64,000 nt of DNA from CBDFLA01 sp965248915 (GTDB lineage: Bacteria; Pseudomonadota; Alphaproteobacteria; M2410), in NCBI GenBank assembly GCA_965248915.1, contig OZ252216.1, forward strand, positions 1,240,001 through 1,304,000, given 5' to 3'. A program made the position numbers and the translations under genes. The notes under the pieces are model-generated. The model was not told the origin of the DNA, searched no databases, and saw nothing but the letters and a program-made list of their open reading frames with translations. Of the stretch, positions 18,424-27,303 are shown piece after piece; within the stretch, counting starts at the first letter, position 1; every line of letters starts with the position of its first letter.

Positions 18424-19047
18424 TTAACCCTCCCCCTTGTCTGAATCAGCATCAGCTTTTTCGTCGCCTGGCAGAATATATTTAGCACCCTCCCAGGGGC
18501 TCAAATAATCAAAATCCCGAAATTCTTGAGTGAGCTTGACGGGCTCATAGACAACACGCTTTTGCTCGTCGTCGTAACGCACTTCGGAAAACCCGGTCAG
18601 CGGGAAGTCCTTACGCAAAGGGTGACCCGAAAAACCGTAGTCCGTCAAAATTCGCCGTAGGTCGGGATGGTCTTTGAACAAGATCCCGTACATGTCGAAA
18701 GCTTCGCGCTCAAACCAATTGGCAGCCGGATAAAGATCGCACGCGCTCGGAACCAAGGTCTCTTCATCTGCCTCGACTTTGACACGAACTCGCTGGTTCT
18801 GGAACGGACTGAGCAAGTGAAAGACGACATCGAACCGCTTTTTTCGGCCTGGATAGTCAACACCACAAACATCCATGAGGCAGCTAAACCGGCACGCAGG
18901 ATCATCTCTCAAGAAACGCAGAACTTTTGCAAGCGGCTCAACCCGCGCGTCGATCGTCAATTCGCCGAACGCAACCGAGAAGCCCTTGACCTCTTGCTCG
19001 AGGGCACTTGCAATGAATTCGCCAAGTTCTTGTAAACTCTCGTCCAT
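18424..19047 (-). CDS. nuoC: NADH-quinone oxidoreductase subunit C
   Basis: The 30-kDa-type peripheral subunit that supports NuoD and NuoB. 207 residues. The family signature is visible: NWFEREAFDMYGILFKDHPDLRRILTDYGFSGHPLRKDFPL (conserved E-R-E-x-x-D-x-(Y/F)-G pattern). There are no cofactor ligands. The C-terminal tail is acidic and lysine-rich (GDEKADADSDKGEG). A 72-base gap separates it from nuoB. Confidence 0.96.
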   Translation of the reverse strand: MDESLQELGEFIASALEQEVKGFSVAFGELTIDARVEPLAKVLRFLRDDPACRFSCLMDVCGVDYPGRKKRFDVVFHLLSPFQNQRVRVKVEADEETLVPSACDLYPAANWFEREAFDMYGILFKDHPDLRRILTDYGFSGHPLRKDFPLTGFSEVRYDDEQKRVVYEPVKLTQEFRDFDYLSPWEGAKYILPGDEKADADSDKGEG

Positions 19048-19119
19048 AACCGTTCTTGTGTCTTCAATGGGCGTCTTCGAACGAGACGCCGGAAGGACTA
19101 ACCCCGTTTTGAGTGACGC

Positions 19120-19653
19120 TTATCGCGTAATGTTGCCGGTGCGTCGGATTTTTTTCTGCAATTGTAGAACGCCGTAGAGAAATGCCTCTGCGGTTGGAGG
19201 ACACCCAGGCACATAAATGTCGACTGGGATGATCCGGTCGCAACCACGAACCACGGAATAGGAATAGTGATAATAGCCACCGCCATTGGCACAGGACCCC
19301 ATGGAGATCACGTATCGCGGTTCGGGCATCTGGTCGTAGACCTTGCGCATGGCGGGCGCCATTTTGTTCGTCAAAGTGCCGGCAACGATCATGACATCAG
19401 ATTGACGCGGTGAAGCACGCGGTGCAAATCCAAACCGCTCCATGTCATATCGCGGCATGGCCCCTTGGATCATCTCAACCGCGCAGCATGCCAGGCCAAA
19501 CGTCATCCACATCAACGAGCCAGTTCTCGCCCACGTGATGAGGTCATCTGCACGGGCGACGATGTATCCTTTGTCGGCCAACTCATCTTTGAGGTAGTCG
19601 GCAAAAGGATCCTGTTGAACAGGGACCTGAGCGGATTGGTCCTCTACTCCCAT
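19120..19653 (-). CDS. nuoB: NADH-quinone oxidoreductase subunit B
   Basis: Carries the terminal [4Fe-4S] cluster N2, the direct electron donor to quinone. 177 residues. Ligands are the tandem Cys56-Cys57 (GLACCAVEM), Cys121 (GSCANGGGYYHYSY) and Cys151 (VPGCPPTAEA). The ATG at 19651-19653 (MGVEDQSAQV) overlaps the nuoA stop by ten bases; an ATG farther upstream lies inside nuoA and would add an unconserved stretch. Confidence 0.97.
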   Translation of the reverse strand: MGVEDQSAQVPVQQDPFADYLKDELADKGYIVARADDLITWARTGSLMWMTFGLACCAVEMIQGAMPRYDMERFGFAPRASPRQSDVMIVAGTLTNKMAPAMRKVYDQMPEPRYVISMGSCANGGGYYHYSYSVVRGCDRIIPVDIYVPGCPPTAEAFLYGVLQLQKKIRRTGNITR

Positions 19654-20009
19654 TCCAAAGCTCCCTTTTTCCACTCGTAAATGAAGCCGATGGTCAAAAT
19701 GCCTAAGAACAGCATCATCGACCAAAAGCCAACGGGTCCAAGCTCTGCCAGAGAAACCGACCAGGGGAACAGAAAGGCGACTTCAAGGTCGAAGATGATG
19801 AAGAGAATGGCGACAAGATAGAATCGAACGTCGAACTTCATTCGAGCATCATCAAAGGCATTGAATCCACACTCGTAGGTCGACACCTTTTCAGGATCTG
19901 GATTGTTTGGTGCAATGATGTATGCCGCGAGTAACAGCGCTATGCCGATAACCGCAGCAATACCGATAAATACGATGATCGGTAGATACTCAAGCAAGAA
20001 CGCGTCCAT
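19644..20009 (-). CDS. nuoA: NADH-quinone oxidoreductase subunit A
   Basis: Small membrane subunit (ND3 homologue) and first gene of the operon. 121 residues, three helices. The loop after helix 1 holds the conserved YECGF motif at the quinone-site entrance, followed by KFDVRFYLVAILFIIFDLEVAFLFPW with the acidic residue of helix 2. The promoter must lie in the roughly 220 bases between here and tRNA-Asp; I see no clear -35/-10 pair there. Confidence 0.96.
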   Translation of the reverse strand: MDAFLLEYLPIIVFIGIAAVIGIALLLAAYIIAPNNPDPEKVSTYECGFNAFDDARMKFDVRFYLVAILFIIFDLEVAFLFPWSVSLAELGPVGFWSMMLFLGILTIGFIYEWKKGALEWE

Positions 20010-20227
20010 ACCCCGTCTCTCACGCCTTCTAATTTGGTTCCTGGGCTCAGATTTGGATTGGTCTGAGTTACCCCAAACCGGCGAGGCTCAGAACCCCGCG
20101 CGCGGCGCAAACCTATGGCTGTTTGCCACATTCTGCAATGCAAAAAATAGGGTCTTTTGCCGCAGTTTGTAGGAAAAGAGACCGGCACAGTTTGGGCCGA
20201 TGATATCAAGGGTAAGAATGAAAAAAA

Positions 20228-20304
20228 TGGCGGGAGTGACGAGACTTGAACTCGCGGCCTCTGGCGTGACAGGCCAGCGCTCTAACCAACTGAGCTACAC
20301 CCCC
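20228..20304 (-). tRNA. tRNA-Asp (GTC)
   Basis: A 77-base cloverleaf: acceptor GGGGGTG pairing with CACTCCC (one G-U), D-arm GCTCAGTTGGTTAGAGC, anticodon stem-loop CTGGC CTGTCAC GCCAG with anticodon GTC, T-loop GTTCAAGTC, discriminator G and an encoded CCA. Seven T follow the 3' end on the minus strand, which could help termination. Confidence 0.96.
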
Positions 20305-20514
20305 AATACGCGAAGATGCAATGAGCACCCTTGGGCGAAGAGCCGCTTTGATAAGGCCGCCCCCTCCCCAAGTCAAGCGCAGAATACTGGGTGTTAGCGG
20401 AATTCTCGTTCCCGCTTTTTGAAGGCAGAGCTTACTACCATAGACGAGCATTCTTGAGGCCATCAGCCCGTGATTGCGGAAACAGCCCGACATGCTCACC
20501 CGTACCCAAGGGCC

Positions 20515-20546
20515 AAAAAACAAAGGGCGGTCCAAAGAACCGCCCC
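20515..20546 (-). terminator. Intrinsic terminator after the PEP-CTERM gene
   Basis: GGGCGGT (20525-20531) pairs with ACCGCCC (20539-20545); on the minus strand it is followed by a T-rich tract ending in six T. It lies about 35 bases after the stop at 20580. Confidence 0.75.
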
Positions 20547-20579
20547 AAAATCGAGAATGTAACTTTCGCCGCTCGTGGC

Positions 20580-21155
20580 TTATTGCGGTTTGCGCCGCCT
20601 TGCCATCAATCCAAGTCCCACAAGACCCAGACCGAGCAGTCCGAGAATTCCAGGCTCAGGTACATGGCCGCCGGTTCCTCGCGCATAGAGGGTCGCGTGT
20701 GAGAGCCCATTTTTGGTCCAACTAGAAAGATCGAATGTACCACCATTAATGCTGGTATCCGTGTAATGATAGGCGGTCCATCCATTACCGGCCTTGAAAA
20801 CAAGCAGAAATGAACTGAAAGAGCTTAAGGAGCCTGCCGCAACTGACCAGGTGCCCGACAATTGATTAAGACTCGTAGAGAATGAGTACTGAGCCGGATT
20901 TACGCCGACTGAGGGATCCGCATCCCGTGCCAAAGCCTGCCAATCATTAAACCCAAAGAGGTTCAGAGTATTAACAGCCAGAGGGTTTTGAAAATCATTG
21001 ACCGGGTCTGTGATCTTTCCGACGCAAGCAACCGCGGTCGGTGTCAGGTCAGAATTTGTGCAGGTGTTCAAAATCGTCACAGCATTGGCAGCTGGCGATA
21101 CAGCCAAAAACATCAATCCAATGAAGGCGCCGAAAATGGTCGTTTTGTACGTCAT
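20580..21155 (-). CDS. PEP-CTERM sorting domain protein
   Basis: A predicted secreted protein of about 191 residues. The start MTYKTTIFGAFIGLMFLAVS gives a typical signal peptide with cleavage after ANA; a start five codons upstream (21170) is possible. The middle part has no motif I recognise and is rich in Ser, Thr, Asn and aromatic residues, as in many exported beta-rich proteins. The C-terminus is a classic PEP-CTERM tail: VPEPG, a hydrophobic helix (ILGLLGLGLVGLGLM) and ARRRK. Such tails are recognised by an exosortase (EpsH family) in bacteria that make exopolysaccharide. No exosortase gene is in this window. It stands alone between two tRNA genes, with its own terminator. Confidence 0.88.
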   Translation of the reverse strand: MTYKTTIFGAFIGLMFLAVSPAANAVTILNTCTNSDLTPTAVACVGKITDPVNDFQNPLAVNTLNLFGFNDWQALARDADPSVGVNPAQYSFSTSLNQLSGTWSVAAGSLSSFSSFLLVFKAGNGWTAYHYTDTSINGGTFDLSSWTKNGLSHATLYARGTGGHVPEPGILGLLGLGLVGLGLMARRRKPQ

Positions 21156-21358
21156 GGTTAATCTCAACAAGCTACAATTACATATACAGACTAATTAGCA
21201 ATTACCAGGCCAATATGCAAATATCAATTATTACAGTGACTTATAGAAGTCATTGAGTTTGATACGTAAAAAATCCTGACACCGATTAAATTAACCTCAC
21301 AATCACCATGGTCACGAAGATTTTCCCTTTCTTCGTCCAATTGAGGTGTTTGAATCGA

Positions 21359-21434
21359 TGGTGGGCGGTGAGAGGTTCGAACTCCCGACCCCCTCGGTGT
21401 AAACGAGGTGCTCTTCCAGCTGAGCTAACCGCCC
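21359..21434 (-). tRNA. tRNA-Val (TAC)
   Basis: A 76-base cloverleaf: acceptor GGGCGGT with ACCGCCC, D-arm GCTCAGCTGGAAGAGC, anticodon stem-loop CCTCG TTTACAC CGAGG with anticodon TAC, T-loop GTTCGAACC, discriminator A and an encoded CCA. Confidence 0.96.
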
Positions 21435-21459
21435 TTTGAAGAGGGTATCAACAATAAGA

Positions 21460-21488
21460 CCGTCGGAAAGGCAATATCTTTCCGACGG
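21460..21488 (-). terminator. Terminator-like hairpin after hupB
   Basis: An 11-bp perfect stem (CCGTCGGAAAG with CTTTCCGACGG) follows the hupB stop by about 30 bases on the minus strand. The tail after it is only moderately T-rich (TCTTATTGTT). Transcription may run on into tRNA-Val. Confidence 0.65.
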
Positions 21489-21517
21489 CCCTGATGTTCA
21501 AGAAGAAAAGACGGTGA

Positions 21518-21790
21518 TTAGTTGACCGCGTCTTTTAGTCCTTTGCCTGCCTTAAATTTCGGCTGATTTGATGCCGGAATTTGTATCTTTTCACCGGTTC
21601 GTGGGTTCCGGCCTTGGCTAGCTTGTCGGCGGGTTACGGAGAAAGTTCCGAATCCAACCAAGCGAACTTCGTTACCGCTTTGAAGCGAACCAGTAATCGT
21701 ATCGAAGACTGCATCGACAGCTTTTGTCGCGTCCGCTTTGGACAGATCAGAATCTTCGGAAACCTTAGCAATCAGGTCATTCTTATTCAT
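21518..21790 (-). CDS. hupB: DNA-binding protein HU
   Basis: Nucleoid protein that bends DNA. 90 residues, the family length. The sequence begins MNKNDLIAKVSEDSDLSKAD and contains the HU signature GFGTFSVTRRQASQGRNPRTGEKIQIPASNQPKFKAGKGLKDAV, with the DNA-intercalating proline in RNPRTG. It lies downstream of lon in the same direction, an arrangement shared by most alphaproteobacteria and E. coli. A hairpin between lon and hupB (21870-21905) suggests it has its own promoter. Confidence 0.96.
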   Translation of the reverse strand: MNKNDLIAKVSEDSDLSKADATKAVDAVFDTITGSLQSGNEVRLVGFGTFSVTRRQASQGRNPRTGEKIQIPASNQPKFKAGKGLKDAVN

Positions 21791-21869
21791 AGGGGCCCCG
21801 CCTTGAGTTGATGGAGGTAATGAGCGTTAATGGTGCGATTTTACCCCTCTTCGTCAAGGCAGGCAAAGG

Positions 21870-21905
21870 GAAAACGGTGAAAAGCCTAGGTTTTCCGCCG
21901 TTTTC
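21870..21905 (-). terminator. Possible terminator between lon and hupB
   Basis: GAAAACGG (21870-21877) pairs with CCGTTTTC (21898-21905), and the stem extends inward through AAAA/TTTT with a small mismatch. On the minus strand the trailing sequence is only weakly T-rich (CCCTTTG), so it may be partial. Confidence 0.5.
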
Positions 21906-21946
21906 AATGACTTAGCATGGGTCTCTCAACGACCATTTTCGGCCAA

Positions 21947-24376
21947 TTAGTGCGCGACTCTGGAATCTGGCTCACTTTTCGATTCGCGAAGGCGTGCCGC
22001 TTCGAGCTCATCAGCCTCATCCCATTCGATGGGAACCAGCGGTTGGACTAGTGCATGCTTGAGCACATCGTCCATTCCAGTCACAGGAATTACGTCTAAT
22101 CCTTCCATCACATTGTCAGGAATGTCGGCCAAATCCTTCTCATTTTCATCAGAAATCAAAACGGTTTTGATTCCGCCACGAAGAGCTGCCAAAAGTTTCT
22201 CTTTCAGACCGCCAATCGGCAACACGCGGCCCCTGAGCGTGATTTCACCGGTCATCGCCACCTCACGTTTCACCGGCACGCCGGTCAAGACGGAAACGAT
22301 CGAAGTGACCATAGCAATACCTGCTGACGGGCCATCCTTTGGCGTTGCGCCTTCGGGCACATGGACGTGAATGTCCTTCTTGTCGAAGATGGATGGTTTT
22401 ATGCCAAAGTCGACAGCCCGCGAGCGAACATATGAATGCGCTGCATCGATGGATTCTTTCATAACATCGCCCAACTTGCCAGTGGTGGTCATGCGCCCCT
22501 TGCCAGGCAACATCACTGATTCAATGGCGAGTAAATCTCCACCGACTTCGGTCCAAGCCAGCCCAGTGACAACACCGACCTGGTCTTCACCATCAATTTC
22601 GCCATAGCGAAACTTGCGAATGCCTGCAAGGTTGTCAATGTTCTCATCTGAGATCTCAAAAGACTTATGTTCCGTCGTCAGGATGTCTTTGACCGCCTTG
22701 CGGGCAAGGTTGGCAATTTCCCGCTCAAGGTTACGAACGCCAGCCTCTCTTGTGTAGTAGCGGATCAAGGCACGGACACCATCATCGGTGAGGGTGAATT
22801 CGCCGTCTCGCAGACCATGGTCTTTGATCTGCTTGGGGATCAAATGGCGTTTCGCAATTTCAACCTTCTCATCTTCTGTATATCCAGCAAGACGAATGAT
22901 CTCCATCCGATCAAGAAGTGGCTGTGGCATCCGCAAAGTGTTTGCAGTTGTAATGAACATGACATTTGAGAGGTCATATTCCACTTCAAGATAGTGATCC
23001 ATGAACGTGTGATTTTGCTCCGGATCCAAAACTTCGAGCAAAGCCGATGACGGATCACCACGAAAATCTGCACCCAACTTATCAATTTCATCAAGCAAAA
23101 ACAGTGGATTGGTATTCTTTGCTTTCTTCATGGATTGAATAATCTTGCCGGGCATTGAACCAATGTAGGTCCGACGGTGACCGCGGATCTCCGCCTCATC
23201 CCGAACACCGCCAAGCGACATTCGGACAAACTCACGTCCTGTCGCACGAGCAACTGACTTACCCAGCGACGTCTTACCAACGCCAGGAGGGCCCACCAAG
23301 CAAAGGATGGGGCCTTTGAGCTTATTGGTTCTCTGTTGAACCGCCAAATACTCGACAATGCGTTCTTTGACTTTGTCCAGACCATAGTGATCCTGATCAA
23401 GTATTTCTCGGGCTTTGACCAAATCCTTTTTGATCCGCCCCTTTTTGCCCCATGGGATTGAGAGAACCCAATCAAGGTAATTGCGAACAACCGTCGCTTC
23501 AGCGGACATTGGGCTCATGTTGCGAAGTTTTTTGAGTTCTCCAGAGGCCTTTTCTTTTGCCTCTTTCGTCAACTTCATTTTTTCAATTTTGTCTTCAAGC
23601 TCGGACAGTTCATCAACACCATCTTCTGTTTCGCCAAGCTCTTTTTGGATCGCCTTCATTTGTTCGTTAAGATAGTACTCTCGCTGCGTCTTTTCCATTT
23701 GCCGCTTAACACGCGAGCGGATCTTCTTCTCAACTTGGAGAACGGAAATTTCGCCTTCCATCATGCCGTAAACGGCCTCAAGACGTTTTGCGACACTTGT
23801 TATTTCGAGCAGATCTTGCTTCTCGGATAGCTTGATAGCGAGGTGAGACGCAACAGTGTCCGCCAGCTTGGAGGCTTCTTCGATTTGATTCACTGAAACC
23901 AAGGTTTCTGGAGACACTTTTTTATTGAGTTTCACATAGCTCTCAAACTGACTAACAACAGAGCGCGTCAATGCATCAAGCTCAGTTTCCTCTTCGACCT
24001 CTTCGGGAATTACCTGGGCTTCCGCTTGGAAGAACTCGTCATTCGGCACGTAGCGTTCCACTTTGGCCCGCTCGCCACCCTCGACCAGAACTTTGACAGT
24101 CCCGTCAGGTAGTTTCAGTAACTGGAGAACTGAAGCAATGGTGCCAATGGTGTAAATCTCATCGGTCGTTGGATCATCATCAGCGGCATTCATCTGCGTG
24201 ACCAGCAAGATCTGCTTGTCATCCAGCATGACATCCTCGAGAGCCCGCACAGACTTCTCTCGCCCAACAAAAAGGGGCACGATCATATGGGGGAATACGA
24301 CAATATCTCGAAGGGGAAGAACCGGATAAATCCGCTTCCCGGGGGTCGGCGTCTGAGTTTCGTTCTCACCAGACAT
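21947..24376 (-). CDS. lon: ATP-dependent protease Lon
   Basis: Homo-hexameric AAA+ serine protease that degrades misfolded and regulatory proteins. 809 residues: N-terminal substrate-binding domain (YPVLPLRDIVVFPHMIVPL), coiled-coil linker, AAA+ module with Walker A GPPGVGKTSLGKS and Walker B FLLDEIDKLG, and C-terminal protease with the Ser-Lys dyad (PKDGPSAGIAM, then LRGRVLPIGGLKEKLLAA). The ATG at 24374-24376 (MSGENETQTP) has GGA-rich ribosome-site sequence before it; the frame stays open 41 codons upstream without conservation. Neighbouring clpX, clpP and tig make this a proteostasis block. Confidence 0.97.
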   Translation of the reverse strand: MSGENETQTPTPGKRIYPVLPLRDIVVFPHMIVPLFVGREKSVRALEDVMLDDKQILLVTQMNAADDDPTTDEIYTIGTIASVLQLLKLPDGTVKVLVEGGERAKVERYVPNDEFFQAEAQVIPEEVEEETELDALTRSVVSQFESYVKLNKKVSPETLVSVNQIEEASKLADTVASHLAIKLSEKQDLLEITSVAKRLEAVYGMMEGEISVLQVEKKIRSRVKRQMEKTQREYYLNEQMKAIQKELGETEDGVDELSELEDKIEKMKLTKEAKEKASGELKKLRNMSPMSAEATVVRNYLDWVLSIPWGKKGRIKKDLVKAREILDQDHYGLDKVKERIVEYLAVQQRTNKLKGPILCLVGPPGVGKTSLGKSVARATGREFVRMSLGGVRDEAEIRGHRRTYIGSMPGKIIQSMKKAKNTNPLFLLDEIDKLGADFRGDPSSALLEVLDPEQNHTFMDHYLEVEYDLSNVMFITTANTLRMPQPLLDRMEIIRLAGYTEDEKVEIAKRHLIPKQIKDHGLRDGEFTLTDDGVRALIRYYTREAGVRNLEREIANLARKAVKDILTTEHKSFEISDENIDNLAGIRKFRYGEIDGEDQVGVVTGLAWTEVGGDLLAIESVMLPGKGRMTTTGKLGDVMKESIDAAHSYVRSRAVDFGIKPSIFDKKDIHVHVPEGATPKDGPSAGIAMVTSIVSVLTGVPVKREVAMTGEITLRGRVLPIGGLKEKLLAALRGGIKTVLISDENEKDLADIPDNVMEGLDVIPVTGMDDVLKHALVQPLVPIEWDEADELEAARLRESKSEPDSRVAH

Positions 24377-24750
24377 TACTCTTATCCTTTCCTTCCACCA
24401 GCAACGTACATAATTGCGTCCCGCGCCAGTCATCTTGCCAAGTTCAAGTGCTCGGCCTCTAGAGGTCCCAATTGGTGGCAACCCCGGGTTGGAAACCAAA
24501 CGGATAGACCGTTAGGCTCATTGTGACAATGCCTGATTCTCCGGCAAAAGCACTCATATGTCTTTAATCTCTCCTATTTGTGCACAGTATTCCCCACTCG
24601 TTCTAGTTGGCGTCTGCACAGGTTTCTTCAAGAGGCACGCACATTTCAGTGAACCATCTGTAACAATTTCCACACTTGTCGAATTTGGCAGGAGAATCCT
24701 GTCCCATTGAAGGTTAATGAGTAGCAAATATAGAGTTTCTCGGGGAAATG
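24377..24750. other. Intergenic region between clpX and lon
   Basis: 374 bases with no credible gene. It must hold the lon promoter. A CTTGAA hexamer is present on the minus strand about 70 bases before the start, but I see no matching heat-shock -10 (CCATNT-like) at proper spacing. I see no CIRCE element and no terminator with a U-run after clpX. Confidence 0.4.
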
Positions 24751-26016
24751 CTAGGCTGAGGTTTCAACCTCTTCCTGACGCTCGGAATAGATGTAAAGGG
24801 GGCGCGCCCGTCCTTCGACGACTTCCCCGTTAATGACAACCTCTTCCACACCTTCCAGCGAAGGCAGCTCGTACATGGTCTCGAGCAAAATGCTCTCCAT
24901 GATTGAACGCAGACCCCTCGCCCCGGTTTTCCGAGCGATCGCCTTCCGAGATACCGCCCGTAAAGCATCATCTGAGAAAGTCAGTCGAACATCTTCCATT
25001 TCAAACAGTCGTTGATACTGCTTCAAGAGGGCATTCTTTGGCGTGGTCAGGATTTCGACGAGGGATTCCTCATCAAGATCTTCCAACGTTGCAAGAACCG
25101 GCAACCGACCCACAAATTCCGGAATGAGACCAAACTTCAAGAGGTCTTCTGGTTCGACATTCTTGAGAATTTCGCCGGTCCGTCTTTCGTCTTCGTGTTG
25201 AACATTCGCGCCAAAACCGATGGAGCTGTCACGGCCTTTTTCAGAAATAATCTTGTCTAGGCCCGAAAAAGCACCGCCGCAAACGAACAACATGTTTGTC
25301 GTATCGACTTGCAAAAATTCTTGCTGAGGATGCTTACGACCGCCCTGTGGCGGCACACTGGCAACCGTACCTTCCATGATTTTAAGGAGCGCCTGTTGCA
25401 CACCTTCACCCGACACGTCCCGCGTGATGGATGGATTGTCCGATTTGCGAGAGATCTTGTCTATCTCATCAATGTAGACGATGCCTCTTTGAGCGCGTTC
25501 AACATTGTAATCGGCTGACTGAAGAAGCTTCAAAATGATGTTCTCAACGTCCTCACCAACATAACCAGCTTCTGTCAATGTTGTAGCATCTGCCATCGTG
25601 AACGGAACATCCAAAATTCGAGCAAGCGTTTGAGCCAAGTAGGTCTTACCGCAACCGGTTGGGCCAATCAGCAGAATGTTAGATTTGGCCAACTCGACAT
25701 CGTTGCCTTTGACGGAATGGTTAAGGCGCTTGTAGTGATTGTGAACCGCGACGGACAAAACGCGTTTTGCGTGCCTTTGCCCGATAACGTAGTCATTGAG
25801 GACATCGCAAATCTCCGCCGGCGTTGGAACGCCATCCTTTGATTTCACGAGCGAACTTTTGTTCTCCTCGCGAATAATGTCCATGCACAGCTCAACACAC
25901 TCATCGCAGATGAACACAGTGGGGCCCGCAATAAGCTTGCGCACCTCATGCTGGCTTTTGCCACAGAAAGAACAATACAGAGTGTTCTTTGAATCGCCGC
26001 CGCTAACTTTGCTCAT
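24751..26016 (-). CDS. clpX: ClpX ATPase subunit of ClpXP protease
   Basis: AAA+ unfoldase that recognises tagged proteins and feeds them to ClpP. 421 residues. The N-terminal zinc-binding domain uses Cys15, 18, 37 and 40. Walker A is GPTGCGKT (118-125), Walker B IDEIDKIS (182-189), and an IGFGANV stretch near residue 270 corresponds to the ClpP-docking IGF loop. An arginine-finger region (EFVGRLPV) and the C-terminal small domain are intact. It follows clpP by about 190 bases in the same direction. In alphaproteobacteria ClpXP typically also removes cell-cycle regulators. Confidence 0.97.
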   Translation of the reverse strand: MSKVSGGDSKNTLYCSFCGKSQHEVRKLIAGPTVFICDECVELCMDIIREENKSSLVKSKDGVPTPAEICDVLNDYVIGQRHAKRVLSVAVHNHYKRLNHSVKGNDVELAKSNILLIGPTGCGKTYLAQTLARILDVPFTMADATTLTEAGYVGEDVENIILKLLQSADYNVERAQRGIVYIDEIDKISRKSDNPSITRDVSGEGVQQALLKIMEGTVASVPPQGGRKHPQQEFLQVDTTNMLFVCGGAFSGLDKIISEKGRDSSIGFGANVQHEDERRTGEILKNVEPEDLLKFGLIPEFVGRLPVLATLEDLDEESLVEILTTPKNALLKQYQRLFEMEDVRLTFSDDALRAVSRKAIARKTGARGLRSIMESILLETMYELPSLEGVEEVVINGEVVEGRARPLYIYSERQEEVETSA

Positions 26017-26203
26017 TTACTCTCCTTAGCTTCCGCCAACACGGAATAGCCGTTGATCTTTTCCCGCGGGTGCCCCGCAACACCCAGAATTCAAATAATC
26101 CTAACAATACGAGCATGATAGCCCTGCTTGGATCAAGAAAACATTAAATCGATCAGTCGCAATTTCCCCTACGCGTAACCATTCTGCGACGCTTTCCAAT
26201 TCG

Positions 26204-26851
26204 TTAACCTTTTTCCTCGCCCTCAATGCCTTCAGCTAGAGCAGGTCTCGCTTGCTGTACTTCATCAATCAATCCGAAAGCCTTCGCTTCATCTGCGGTC
26301 ATGAAGGTGTCTCGGTCCAGCGCCTTTTCAATCGCCTCAACTGGTTGACCAGTGTGCTTCGCATAGATCTCATTCAACCTACGCTTGGTTTCAATGATAT
26401 CTTTCGCGTGTCGCTCGATATCAGAGGCTTGCCCTTGAAATCCGCCAGAGGGCTGGTGAACCATGACCCGCGCGTTAGGCAAAGCAAATCTCAGACCAGG
26501 ATGGCCCGCCGCCAGCAACAATGATCCCATGGAAGCAGCTTGCCCGATGCACAACGTCTGACAGGCAGGGCGAATGTACTGCATCGTGTCATACATCGCG
26601 AGACCTGAGGTCACGACACCTCCAGGGGAATTAATGTAAATGGAAATCTCTTTTTTGGGGTTATCCGCCTCCAAAAACAGGAGTTGCGCCGTTACAAGTG
26701 AAGCAACGATGTCATTGACTTGGCCGGTAATAAAAACAATGCGCTCTTTGAGCAATCTCGAATAGATGTCAAACGAGCGTTCGCCCCGGTTGGTTTGCTC
26801 TACCACCATAGGTACGAGCGTATTCATATAGGTCTCATTTGGGTCATGCAT
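26204..26851 (-). CDS. clpP: ATP-dependent Clp protease proteolytic subunit
   Basis: Serine protease that forms the double-ring chamber of ClpXP and ClpAP. 215 residues. The catalytic triad is visible: Ser107 (GQAASMGS), His132 (MVHQPSGG) and Asp181 (LDRDTFM). The N-terminus ahead of LVPMVVEQTNRGERSFDIYSRLL is the short propeptide; an ATG at residue 9 could also serve. An AAGGAAAA ribosome site precedes the chosen ATG. It lies between tig and clpX, the same order as in E. coli. Confidence 0.97.
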   Translation of the reverse strand: MHDPNETYMNTLVPMVVEQTNRGERSFDIYSRLLKERIVFITGQVNDIVASLVTAQLLFLEADNPKKEISIYINSPGGVVTSGLAMYDTMQYIRPACQTLCIGQAASMGSLLLAAGHPGLRFALPNARVMVHQPSGGFQGQASDIERHAKDIIETKRRLNEIYAKHTGQPVEAIEKALDRDTFMTADEAKAFGLIDEVQQARPALAEGIEGEEKG

Positions 26852-27303
26852 AATCGTTTTCCTTACGCGGCAATAAGTTCAATATGGCACATTCTCTGGA
26901 ACAGGCCCGATGAAGAAGATCCGTCATGTTTCATCACGGAACCTTCAGCGCCCGATTCATCCCCTCAGACTCATGCTTAAGCCAGTAGAGGTTAACGAGA
27001 TGTTATTTGGTGCTTTTCGCGAGAAATGAAAGGACAGAACTGTCTTCCATTGAGTCTAGGCTGATTCGGTTTGATGTCGAATCGCTTTAGTCAACTACGT
27101 TAACGGCCATTGCAGATCAGCCAGTCCAACTCTCGCAAAGTTCAGTCACAGGTTTCGCCGGTCCGAAACACCATCATAAACGTCGAAGAAAGGTCTAGTT
27201 ACAAGTCATCAAACCAATAACGCAACCTCGGTTAACATCCAATATTCGGCAGTCGTATCCGCGTATTCCGGAACCGAAGATGTTGCACGCCACAATCGTC
27301 GGA
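26852..27303. other. Intergenic region between clpP and tig
   Basis: 452 bases without a credible open frame on either strand. It holds the 3' end of the tig transcript and the clpP promoter, but I find no clear intrinsic terminator and no confident -35/-10 pair by eye. Confidence 0.4.

Noticed and set aside
20228..21434. Genomic island between tRNA-Asp and tRNA-Val
   Set aside because: Only one gene, no integrase, and no repeated tRNA 3' ends found by eye.
24377..24560. Heat-shock (RpoH) promoter of lon
   Set aside because: A CTTGAA hexamer is present but no acceptable -10 at the correct distance.
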